From Thermoplasmata archaeon (GTDB lineage Archaea > Thermoplasmatota > Thermoplasmata > Thermoplasmatales > Thermoplasmataceae): DNA of 13,902 bases. Of this stretch, positions 5,941 to 13,007 are shown one piece after another. The translations under genes were made by a program, and so were the position numbers. The notes beneath the pieces are model-generated. The model had not been told where the DNA came from. It saw only the letters and a list, made by a program, of their open reading frames with translations, and did not search any database. Numbering within the stretch: position 1 is the first letter of the stretch; each line of letters opens with the position of its first letter. The DNA is taken from the NCBI GenBank assembly GCA_021811505.1, contig JAJZOM010000220.1:1-13902 (forward strand), in the 5' to 3' direction.

Positions 5941-7564
5941 TAGTTTCCGAAGTTTTCTGCCCTATTAGGTCATCTATGGAGTACAGTGCTTTCTTTGGCG
6001 CTGTGTATTGAGAGATAAACCAGAATAATACAGCGTATACTGCAACAAGCACTATATCATACGGAAACGATACATACCCCAATCCGCCAGTCTGGACTCC
6101 ACCTATGTAAGAAAGTACGATTAACCCGATTATGTAAATGGGTATCCAGAATGAGTGTTTTATTCCAAGGTTTGCCCATTTCGTCGACGTACCCTGATAT
6201 ATGAAAACAATACTCCCTGCCAGTGTTGCCACAAGAGCATAAAGGGTTACGGGATATGTGGACCAGTATATCAACAGTGTCGAGAATATGAATGCCACAA
6301 GCGACCAGTATTTAGCTCCCGGAATCTTGAACGGTCTCTCGACATCAGGATAGAGTTTCCTCATTATGGGTAGCGATGTAGTAACAATGGCAAAGTTCAC
6401 AACCGCGGCCACAACAACAAAGTCTACGAGCAGATACCAGGATGGCAGAGGAATTAGGAATATTATTCCGACAATAGCTACCAGAGCGATAGAGTAAATG
6501 GGCACACCGTTCTTGTTTGTTTTCGTGAAGATACTAGGTAGAGCTTTCTCTTTTGCAAACCCGAAGATTATTCTAGAGGCCCCGGTCAGATAAATTCCAA
6601 ATGTTCCAAATGGCGAAAATACGGCAAACAGCAGGAAAATAACAATAAGCACTCCAAGCAGACCTCCGACCGCAGGAGACACAAAGGACAGGTTTCCTCT
6701 CATAATATCGGCTAGGGGCGAGCTAAGTGATGCCACTGAACTCCATGTACCCGGAGTTGAATTTAAACCTCTCCAGCTTACGGAACCCACTATAACTATC
6801 GCCATTAGAACATACAGGATGCTCTGGACTCCAAGTGTTGTTCCTATTGCGAGGGGAAGATTTCTCTTAGGATTTTTGATCTCTCCAGCCATATCAGCTA
6901 CCTGTCTATAACCACCGAAAGAAAACAGTATACCGGTTGCCGGGATAGCTATGAAAACTCCAGACCAGCCGAATGGTACAAAGCCCCCTGTCGAAAAGTT
7001 AGCCGGATGAAAGATCACGAGAGGCAGAACTATTATGAACAATACAACTACTGCAACTTTTAACCATGTCAATCCAGTGTTGAATTTTCCTAACTTTGAT
7101 ACGCCGGAATAGTTCAGCAGTACGAAGAATACCGTGATCACGATTGCGACAAGTATTCCAAGAGGAGACAGCACACCAAGTGAAGAATTATATAACTGGG
7201 GAGCCCAGTATGCTGCATATGTTGCTACGGCAACGGCCTCAATCGGCGGAATCATCACAGCCCATAAAAACAGAGCCCAGCCAGACAGAAATCCACCATA
7301 ACTTCCAAGGGAGTAGTATGAAATCCTGGCACTAATACCACTCTTCGGTGCCATAGCAGAAAATTCCGCATAAGGCAACGTGATTATTATAATCATAATT
7401 GCTGCTATTATCCAAGACAGTACAACTGCAGGTCCGGCATATCTAGTTCCACCAGCGGCAGCGAACAGTATTCCTGACCCAACTGCACCTCCCACTCCAA
7501 ACATGGCAGCATCCTGAAGAGTAAAACCCCTCTTGAGATGCCCGCTTTCTTCTTTATCAGCCAT
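5936..7564 (-). CDS. APC-family amino-acid permease
   Basis: This is a 542-residue inner-membrane protein with 12 to 14 hydrophobic helices. Helix 1 carries the substrate-binding glycine motif GVGGAVGSGILF (residues 23-34). A second conserved block, FSFGGYRQVADMAGEIKNP (about 214-232) followed by KRNLP, is the classic APC helix 6 and loop. These permeases import amino acids, usually with protons; the specific amino acid is not visible. I place the start at ATG 7564 because the TATA box at 7586-7593 lies 25 bases upstream, giving a leaderless message, and because the family motif then begins at the expected distance. An upstream ATG at 7621 would add 19 polar, unlikely residues. It converges with the amidohydrolase gene. 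Confidence 0.92.
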   Translation of the reverse strand: MADKEESGHLKRGFTLQDAAMFGVGGAVGSGILFAAAGGTRYAGPAVVLSWIIAAIMIIIITLPYAEFSAMAPKSGISARISYYSLGSYGGFLSGWALFLWAVMIPPIEAVAVATYAAYWAPQLYNSSLGVLSPLGILVAIVITVFFVLLNYSGVSKLGKFNTGLTWLKVAVVVLFIIVLPLVIFHPANFSTGGFVPFGWSGVFIAIPATGILFSFGGYRQVADMAGEIKNPKRNLPLAIGTTLGVQSILYVLMAIVIVGSVSWRGLNSTPGTWSSVASLSSPLADIMRGNLSFVSPAVGGLLGVLIVIFLLFAVFSPFGTFGIYLTGASRIIFGFAKEKALPSIFTKTNKNGVPIYSIALVAIVGIIFLIPLPSWYLLVDFVVVAAVVNFAIVTTSLPIMRKLYPDVERPFKIPGAKYWSLVAFIFSTLLIYWSTYPVTLYALVATLAGSIVFIYQGTSTKWANLGIKHSFWIPIYIIGLIVLSYIGGVQTGGLGYVSFPYDIVLVAVYAVLFWFISQYTAPKKALYSIDDLIGQKTSETN

Positions 7565-7585
7565 GCAACTTTTACAGTAAATCCG

Positions 7586-7593
7586 TATATAAT
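7586..7593 (-). promoter_or_regulatory. TATA box of the permease gene
   Basis: On the minus strand this reads ATTATATA, about 25 bases before ATG 7564. It supports a leaderless start there and argues against the longer ORF beginning at 7621. Confidence 0.65.
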
Positions 7594-7705
7594 TGTTTTT
7601 GCGAAAATATATTACAAACATTCGGAATTATTGAGCTTGGAATTGGGATTATAACACTAAAATGCGCAAATAGAGGAAAGCAACTTTACATGATCACTAT
7701 TCTCA

Positions 7706-7867
7706 TCATTCATCTCTGAAAGTTTTGTATTCTAATAATGAGTCATTCGCATTTTTACCTTTTGTAACAGAAATCTCGATTAGTTTTTTATCATATTCGC
7801 GGTTTTTTCCATAACTATTCTGCCTCAAACTCTCAAGTTTCATGACGATTCTTTCTGTTATGGCCAT
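7706..7867 (-). CDS. possible small protein, 53 residues
   Basis: An ATG at 7867 opens a short frame reading MAITERIVMKLESLRQN, then SYGKNREYDKKLIEISV, and ends at TGA 7706-7708. It is charged and mostly helical in appearance, with no cysteine or obvious domain. The same frame stays open upstream to a TGA near 7950 (passages such as IRFKFALHRF and SLKTVIHWL), so it may be the end of a lost longer gene rather than an intact small one. A weak A/T box near 7890 is the right distance for a leaderless start. It lies in an otherwise gene-free gap of about 550 bases (7565-8112). I do not recognise it, and it may be chance. Confidence 0.3.
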   Translation of the reverse strand: MAITERIVMKLESLRQNSYGKNREYDKKLIEISVTKGKNANDSLLEYKTFRDE

Positions 7868-8008
7868 CAACCAGTGTATCACTGTTTTTAGGGATTTTGT
7901 TGACGGAGTGCGGCAAAATCTATGTAATGCAAATTTAAAACGAATGGGTAAGAATCAGATTCACAGCCAATTTACATTGAGATGAATAAAATAGCATAAT
8001 TATCAGAG

Positions 8009-8089
8009 TTACGGAAATAGTGATTCGAACATAATTCATATTTACGGAAAAACCCAATAAATTATTCCAATTTTACATAAATTATTCCA
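8009..8089 (+). promoter_or_regulatory. repeat-rich promoter of the serine operon
   Basis: ATAAATTATTCCA occurs at 8057-8069 and again, identically, at 8077-8089, a 20-base period (two helix turns). A second pair, TTACGGAAA, occurs at 8009-8017 and 8042-8050, 33 bases apart. The downstream ATAAATTA (8077-8084) is about 30 bases before ATG 8113 and probably serves as the TATA box. The upstream copies could bind a regulator or help TBP/TFB choose the start. Confidence 0.5.
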
Positions 8090-8112
8090 GAAACGTTAAA
8101 TAAGCTTGCTAA

Positions 8113-9072
8113 ATGATAGGTTCCGTGGCAGATAAGAAAACCCCTACTACAAACAGAATTTTGGTATGTGACACTGTAGACAATCTGCTTCTTGAAGGCC
8201 TTAAAAAAAATGGACACTTCGTCGAATACAGGCCTAAAATAACCAGAGACGAGCTACAGAATGATCTGGGCAAATTCGGAGCAGTTGTTGTCCGGAGCAG
8301 GACTAAACTAGATTCCTCAATCATCAATTCCGCCGGAGAACTGAAAATCATAGCCAGAGCTGGCATCGGAACCGATAACATCGACATGGATGCTGCAGCC
8401 CTGAGAGGCATAGAAGTTATAACTGCAGCTGGTTCATCCACACAGTCTGTAGTTGAACTAAATGTCGCTCTTGCAATAGACATGGCAAGAAAAATTTCCC
8501 ATCTTGACAGGAATATTAGGACTGGGGACTTCAAGAAGGAAGAAGGGACTGAACTCAGGGGAAAAACTGCAGGCATTATCGGCTTCGGGAGAATAGGATA
8601 TGAAACTGCTATGGTCCTCAGGGCACTCGGTATGAACATAATCGCCTACGATGTTGTGGAAAACAAGGATGCCATTAACCATGTCCAGGGAAAGTATCTT
8701 AGCCTCAACGAACTTCTCGGTGAAGCTGACTTCATATTCATTCTTGTTACACTAAATCGCGGCTCGAAGAGCCTGATCGGCGAAAAAGAGCTTTCCCTAG
8801 TCAGGAGGGGGGCATTCATTGTAAACACCAGCAGGGCGGAGGCAATCGACGGAAAGGCTCTTCTGAAGTCTCTGGAAGACGCAAAAATAGGAGGCTATGC
8901 CAGCGATGTATTGTGGAATGAACCTCCGAAAGAAGAATGGGAGAAAAAGCTGATCTCTATGAACAATGTTGTAATTACACCACATATAGGGGCTCAAACC
9001 GCAGAGGCCCAGAAGAGGGTGGCACAGATGACCATGGAGAAATTATTGAAGGCACTGGATGGTGCGGCGTAA
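8113..9072 (+). CDS. serA: SerA-like D-3-phosphoglycerate dehydrogenase, short form
   Basis: This 319-residue cytoplasmic enzyme oxidises 3-phosphoglycerate to 3-phosphohydroxypyruvate, the first step of phosphorylated serine synthesis. It belongs to the D-isomer 2-hydroxyacid dehydrogenases. It shows VVRSRTK and ARAGIGTDNID in the substrate part, the Rossmann motif GFGRIG (157-162), Asp180 at the strand end that favours NAD, and the catalytic triad Arg241 (NTSRAEAI), Glu270 (WNEPP) and His291 (TPHIGAQT). The C-terminal ACT or ASB regulatory domains of long SerA proteins are absent, so feedback control by serine through ACT is not expected. It overlaps the next gene by one base and shares its operon, which supports the serine role over other hydroxyacid dehydrogenases. 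ATG 8113 fits the promoter; GTG 8125 is an alternative. Confidence 0.88.
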   Translation: MIGSVADKKTPTTNRILVCDTVDNLLLEGLKKNGHFVEYRPKITRDELQNDLGKFGAVVVRSRTKLDSSIINSAGELKIIARAGIGTDNIDMDAAALRGIEVITAAGSSTQSVVELNVALAIDMARKISHLDRNIRTGDFKKEEGTELRGKTAGIIGFGRIGYETAMVLRALGMNIIAYDVVENKDAINHVQGKYLSLNELLGEADFIFILVTLNRGSKSLIGEKELSLVRRGAFIVNTSRAEAIDGKALLKSLEDAKIGGYASDVLWNEPPKEEWEKKLISMNNVVITPHIGAQTAEAQKRVAQMTMEKLLKALDGAA

Positions 9073-10202
9073 TGCTATTAATTCCGGGACCTGTGGACGT
9101 TCCTGAAGTTGTCCTGAGAGAATCGGCATACGTACAGAACCATCGTTCCGAGGAGTTCAGGAACATAGTTCGTTCATGCCAGAATCGCCTCAACGAAATA
9201 GCAGACGCGTCTCACAGTGTAATTACGACAGGATCCGGAACTACCGCTGTGGAAAGCATGATTTATTCCATGACCCGTCCCGGAGAAAAGGTTATGGCCG
9301 TTTCCTTTGGAGAATTCGGAGACAGACTGGTTGACAGTCTAAAGAGACGTGGCACCGATACAACTGTTATCAAAAAATCAACCAGAGAATACCTTAAGAA
9401 GGGTGAAATCACCGACATATTGGGCAGGCATAAAGGAGTCAGCACAATCTGTCTGGTACATAACGAGACTGGAAACGGTACAGGCATTAGAAATCTCAAA
9501 GAACTGGTTGAGGAAGCTAATTCACATGGCTTGAAGGTGTTAGTTGATTCCGTATCCGGGCTTGGAGCCCTTGAGATAAAGGCAAACAGCTGGGGAATCG
9601 ATGCAATTGCAACTTGCAGCCAGAAAGGACTCGCCTCTGTGCCTGGACTCGGGATAGTGTCTCTGAGCGATAGAGGAAGAAAATTAGTGAAAGCTGCTAA
9701 CGATATACCAGTTTATCTTGATCTTGAGGTATCGTTGAAATTCCTTGCAAAGAATGAAACACCATATACTCCGTCCACGGGAAGTTTCAGGGCGCTTAAC
9801 GCTGCATTGAATATCCTCGAGAAAGAAGGTATAGAAACAAGATGGAAAAGACACCATGCTTCAGCGTCTTTTGTAAGAAAGATCATGATGGAATTCGGAC
9901 AGCAATTATACGGCAATGAAGAGAACTTTTCTGATACCGTGGTTGCCTTCAAACCATCGCTTCCTGTAGCAACAGTGGTAAAGGAGCTTGCTTCCAGAGA
10001 CATAATCGTGTCGAAGGGCATGGGTCACCTCGCAGATGAGATGATCAGAGTTGGTCTTCTGGGTATCGTTGACAACACCAAAATTGCAATATTCCTGAAT
10101 GCATTCTCCGAGATCGCAGGATTTGACAGAACTTTTGAACCTGAGGATCTACCGGCTGAAACGTCGATGTACAAAGGCTTGCTGGAAGCTGTCAACCAGT
10201 AA
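9072..10202 (+). CDS. class V aminotransferase, phosphoserine (SerC-like) type
   Basis: This is a 376-residue PLP enzyme of the alanine-glyoxylate / serine-pyruvate / SerC-like group. It begins MLLIPGPVDVP, the usual substrate-binding start, and includes TGSGTTAVES (53-62, cofactor phosphate region), HNETGNG (130-136), Asp159 in VDSVSGLGA (pairs with the PLP pyridine nitrogen), and the Schiff-base Lys185 in SQKGL. In several archaea such an enzyme replaces classical SerC and converts phosphohydroxypyruvate plus an amino donor to phosphoserine. Its ATG overlaps the serA stop (TAATG), implying translational coupling. A longer in-frame ORF from 8937 lies inside serA and lacks family support, so I use ATG 9072. 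The true substrate could also be alanine or glyoxylate, but the operon argues for serine. Confidence 0.88.
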   Translation: MLLIPGPVDVPEVVLRESAYVQNHRSEEFRNIVRSCQNRLNEIADASHSVITTGSGTTAVESMIYSMTRPGEKVMAVSFGEFGDRLVDSLKRRGTDTTVIKKSTREYLKKGEITDILGRHKGVSTICLVHNETGNGTGIRNLKELVEEANSHGLKVLVDSVSGLGALEIKANSWGIDAIATCSQKGLASVPGLGIVSLSDRGRKLVKAANDIPVYLDLEVSLKFLAKNETPYTPSTGSFRALNAALNILEKEGIETRWKRHHASASFVRKIMMEFGQQLYGNEENFSDTVVAFKPSLPVATVVKELASRDIIVSKGMGHLADEMIRVGLLGIVDNTKIAIFLNAFSEIAGFDRTFEPEDLPAETSMYKGLLEAVNQ

Positions 10203-10226
10203 CGCAATGGCAGCATAGCAAAAACT

Positions 10227-10254
10227 AATATTTTTTATTCTTTGCCTATTTTTT
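10227..10254 (+). terminator. T-rich terminator of the serine operon
   Basis: Two runs of six T (10231-10236 and 10249-10254) begin about 28 bases after the aminotransferase stop. The second run lies in the last codons of the convergent MFS gene. Confidence 0.55.
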
Positions 10255-11442
10255 AAGCAATTTGTAATAGAGGAATCCGCTCAGGGACTGCACCACTCCG
10301 CCTAGTATGAGGGGGAAAGGAATGTATAAATCCATTAGATATCCAGACAAGCCGGATGAACCCTGTGATATTCTCCCGGAAATACCCTGAATACTTGTTG
10401 CTGCACCAAAATCTCCTTCGCTGATACCTCCGACGTTGATTGCAGTTCTGTTCGGAACACCAAACCCGGCGATAACAGATCTCACTGTATACACTATCTC
10501 GGATACCAGAAGGAACGGGGAAATGGCGACAACTATCATCAGCGCTCCCTGAAGGATTCTTGTCACAGACGCATAAGTGAGCGTGCCGTTCATCCTCGTA
10601 CTGGACACCTTCGTTGCAAGATATGCTCCAGCTGCTGATCCCACGTATGACCACAGGAATATAAGACCCACATCTGAGGGAGCCAGAGCAAATCTCAGTT
10701 TGAACCATGCAGGAAGAAGGACTATTGCCAAGCCTATGCCTGTTCCGTTTACCGCGTTTGACAGTGCAATCTTGAGCACATGCACGCCACTTTCCTTCTT
10801 CATAATTCTGACTGTTTTCCTCTCCAAAGGCCGCTCCCTCAGGAGGATCAGTGATAATATTGAAATTATAATTAGTATGAAACTTATCCCATACAGGATG
10901 CGGAAAGATTCCACCTCTCCATAAATTCTTGAGATATATCCGGATGAGTAGAGCATAATGCTCCCAAGCACGGACGAAATCGAGGCAACTGTCGTTACCA
11001 AGCCCATTCTTGAAACCCTCTGGCTCTCTTTTGGCCAGTTCCTGGCAAGATAAGCAGCTATGCCAGGAGAAAACGCTCCTCTCATAGCTCCCGGAGAACC
11101 TGCGGTTCCGGATACGATTATTCCTGCCAGAACCAAGTACTGATTTGTCGTGAATGTCAGGGTAAATGTCAGGAAAAGAGCGGGAATCTCTCCGACGATC
11201 ATTGCTTTCCTGTACCCTATCCGGTCCCCGAGAAAGCCTATGGACAGTACTATCAGCATAGTTGATATCGAGACGAAGAGATATATGATCCCGATGGCGA
11301 GGATACTATAATGCAGAATAAGGAGATAGATCGGCACAGACAGTGCTACAAATATCAGCGAAGCGCTTCGGGACGCCCTTGATATAAGAAGAAACTTGAA
11401 ACGTCTGTTAATTGCATCGACATTATCGTGTTTTTGCTCCAT
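10246..11442 (-). CDS. MFS transporter, unknown substrate
   Basis: This 398-residue protein has about 12 hydrophobic segments and a short, charged cytoplasmic N-terminus. The loop 2-3 motif GDRIGYRK (residues 72-79) marks it as a Major Facilitator. The middle loop is rich in Arg/Lys (LRERPLERKTVRIMKKE). It lacks the PESPRWL signature of the other MFS protein in this window and belongs to a different branch, similar in general form to drug or metabolite exporters; no substrate can be inferred. The start ATG 11442 is preceded by GGAAG eight bases upstream. It converges with the serine operon, leaving only 43 bases between stops, and is divergent from the 87-residue gene, sharing an intergenic control region of about 100 bases with it. 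Confidence 0.88.
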   Translation of the reverse strand: MEQKHDNVDAINRRFKFLLISRASRSASLIFVALSVPIYLLILHYSILAIGIIYLFVSISTMLIVLSIGFLGDRIGYRKAMIVGEIPALFLTFTLTFTTNQYLVLAGIIVSGTAGSPGAMRGAFSPGIAAYLARNWPKESQRVSRMGLVTTVASISSVLGSIMLYSSGYISRIYGEVESFRILYGISFILIIISILSLILLRERPLERKTVRIMKKESGVHVLKIALSNAVNGTGIGLAIVLLPAWFKLRFALAPSDVGLIFLWSYVGSAAGAYLATKVSSTRMNGTLTYASVTRILQGALMIVVAISPFLLVSEIVYTVRSVIAGFGVPNRTAINVGGISEGDFGAATSIQGISGRISQGSSGLSGYLMDLYIPFPLILGGVVQSLSGFLYYKLLKK

Positions 11443-11492
11443 ACCAGATTCTTCCTTTGCCGGTTCCGGTATCGTGTCTGGAACGTTAATCT

Positions 11493-11503
11493 TATGTTAT
11501 ACA
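11493..11503 (-). promoter_or_regulatory. probable promoter of the second MFS gene
   Basis: On the minus strand the element reads GTATAACATAA, predicting a start near 11472 and a leader of about 30 bases containing AAAGGAAG (11451-11458) before ATG 11442. It lies back-to-back with the promoter of the small rightward gene. Confidence 0.35.
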
Positions 11504-11513
11504 GTTATGGTGA

Positions 11514-11519
11514 TTATAT
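11514..11519 (+). promoter_or_regulatory. TATA box of the 87-residue gene
   Basis: TTATAT is centred 26 bases before ATG 11543, predicting a leaderless message. This supports the short protein over the longer ORF that begins at 11396 inside the divergent MFS gene. Confidence 0.55.
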
Positions 11520-11542
11520 CCAGTTACAGTAGTGAAAGTTCT

Positions 11543-11806
11543 ATGTATCATTTTCCAATGAAAATATGGACATTAGCGAAGAACATGCTTCATTCTGGAG
11601 CCCAAGAAGAAGCAATCTCATGGTTCAATGAGAATTATCCTATGAGCGACATGAGCCGGAGATCAACGAGGAATAGCAGAAGAAAACTGGTTGTTGGCAG
11701 GAGCTATAAGATCACATACCACGATAGAACGACAGTGAAAACTGAAAGGATAATCGACGTTATGGAAAGAAAGAGGAAGTATATCGCCGCCTACTGCCCA
11801 CCTTAG
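11543..11806 (+). CDS. unrecognised small basic protein, 87 residues
   Basis: The start is chosen by the TATA box 26 bases upstream; an ORF start at 11396 would overlap the divergent MFS gene and produce a nonsense-like N-terminus. An ATG at 11558 is also possible. The first 35 residues look helical (KIWTLAKNML, QEEAISWFNENYP), followed by a very basic linker (RRSTRNSRRKL) and a strand-rich tail (YKITYHDRTTVKTERIIDVM, then KYIAAYC). The tail resembles the opening strands of WYL-type ligand-binding domains, but this is a weak impression and the rest of such a domain is absent. It could be a small nucleic-acid-binding protein or a truncated regulator beside the MFS gene. Confidence 0.6.
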   Translation: MYHFPMKIWTLAKNMLHSGAQEEAISWFNENYPMSDMSRRSTRNSRRKLVVGRSYKITYHDRTTVKTERIIDVMERKRKYIAAYCPP

Positions 11807-11910
11807 GAACGCAGTATTAAAAGTATTGAGCCTGTTTAATTATCACTCGGTATCCAAGAATTTCTTCCGGAGTCCGCTGAAAGCGAGATTTATTATTCTT
11901 TACTCCCTTG

Positions 11911-11915
11911 GAGGA
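11911..11915 (+). promoter_or_regulatory. Shine-Dalgarno site before the sugar kinase
   Basis: GGAGG lies about five bases before a GTG start codon at 11921 and decides that start. It implies a leader, so the promoter is probably one of the A/T boxes between 11815 and 11845. Confidence 0.65.
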
Positions 11916-11920
11916 AAACT

Positions 11921-12940
11921 GTGTTGCTAAGTGTTGATGGAGGAGCCACAAAAACAATCGCCGTGATATACGACGAGTTTAGGAGTGATATTCTTGGTTT
12001 GGGGATCTCTGGTTCCTCAAATTATGCAGAAGTGGGAACTAAGAATGCAGGAGCCTCTTTGCAAGCAGCAATAAAAGGGGCCCTCACAATGGCTATGATT
12101 GACGAAAAAAATATCAATCAGGCAATTTTCTCCATAGCCAGTGTGGGAGATTCAGCTGAATATACGGAGATTGGCAGGAATCTGGTTTTAGAGGCCTATG
12201 GAAGAAACAATTACACCTTGATAAATGATGGGATGGCAGCTTACAGAATGGCGAATATAGATGCCGATGGAGTAATTTTTGCCCCGGGAACCGGAAGCGT
12301 TGGATACTTGAAGAGAGGAAACGACTTTCAAAGGATCGGGGGATGGGGATCTCTTTTTGGTGATGAAGCCTCCGCATACTGGATTGGAAAGAAACTCCTG
12401 ACATATGCCACGAGAGCAAGCGATGGCCTTAATGGATATGATAGGCATCTTCCCGGGCATATTGAGGAAATTTATGGAATGGATTTCAGAGAGGCAGTTA
12501 CAAAATTAACCCGGGAAAGAAACAAGCGAGAAATAGCATCTCTTGCCGTGCAGGTAAGCAGATTGGCTAGGGAAGGCAGTGAAACGTGCAACAGTATACT
12601 TGACGAAGCAGCTGAATATATCAGGAAATTTATCACTTCAATATACAACATAATGGGTGACGATGCAAAATACTCGCTTGTGGGTGGAACTTTGCTATCT
12701 GGAAAATTTTATCTGGACAGAGTGACAAAAGGTGTCAAACCGAAAGTCATGGCTTATTATGGATATCAGGTGGCAATTGGAGGGATCACTGAACTTCTGA
12801 ACAGGAAAGGCATCATTACCACAGAAAATGACAGGAACACATTGCTGGAGAAACTCAATGAAGCCCTGATTCAGATCGACCGAGGCAATCTCCTGTCCAA
12901 TCTGTTATTTGAAAAGCCTCCCGAGCTTTTTTCTATATGA
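11921..12940 (+). CDS. BadF/BadG-type sugar kinase, probably KDG kinase
   Basis: This is a 339-residue ASKHA-fold kinase of the BadF/BadG/BcrA/BcrD family. It starts with GTG directly at the phosphate-1 loop, SVDGGATKT (residues 4-12, Asp6), then shows INDGMAAY (101-108, likely catalytic Asp103), the phosphate-2 loop APGTGSVGY (121-129), GGWGSLFGDEASA (140-152) and a later adenosine-binding glycine pair in SLVGGTLLSG. In Thermoplasma this class was characterised as 2-keto-3-deoxygluconate kinase, which feeds the Entner-Doudoroff route; bacterial relatives phosphorylate N-acetylglucosamine. No iron-sulfur cysteine pairs are visible, so it is not a dehydratase activator. The neighbouring GH31 glucosidase supports a sugar role. 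The substrate choice is inferred from taxonomy and context. Confidence 0.85.
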   Translation: MLLSVDGGATKTIAVIYDEFRSDILGLGISGSSNYAEVGTKNAGASLQAAIKGALTMAMIDEKNINQAIFSIASVGDSAEYTEIGRNLVLEAYGRNNYTLINDGMAAYRMANIDADGVIFAPGTGSVGYLKRGNDFQRIGGWGSLFGDEASAYWIGKKLLTYATRASDGLNGYDRHLPGHIEEIYGMDFREAVTKLTRERNKREIASLAVQVSRLAREGSETCNSILDEAAEYIRKFITSIYNIMGDDAKYSLVGGTLLSGKFYLDRVTKGVKPKVMAYYGYQVAIGGITELLNRKGIITTENDRNTLLEKLNEALIQIDRGNLLSNLLFEKPPELFSI

Positions 12941-12951
12941 ATATGCATAAA

Positions 12952-12967
12952 TTCTTCTTTTCCTTTG
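12952..12967 (+). terminator. T-rich stretch after the kinase gene
   Basis: TTCTTCTTTTCCTTT begins about 12 bases after the kinase stop codon and precedes a separate TATA box. It is a plausible, weak oligo-T terminator. Confidence 0.35.
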
Positions 12968-12977
12968 TACTGGCAAA

Positions 12978-12986
12978 TTATTTTAA
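12978..12986 (+). promoter_or_regulatory. TATA box of the GH31 gene
   Basis: TTATTTTAA is centred about 26 bases before ATG 13008 and suggests a leaderless message independent of the kinase. A second A/T element, AGATATATC at 12991-12999, is too close to the ATG. Confidence 0.45.
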
Positions 12987-13007
12987 GGTTAGATATATCG
13001 TTTGGAG

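Noticed and set aside
8109..8639. Minus-strand 176-residue ORF opposite serA
   Set aside because: It is a serine-rich shadow of the conserved dehydrogenase frame.
8937..9071. N-terminal extension of the aminotransferase inside serA
   Set aside because: The extension overlaps the catalytic His region of serA out of frame, and the aminotransferase family starts at the LLIPGPV motif, matching ATG 9072.
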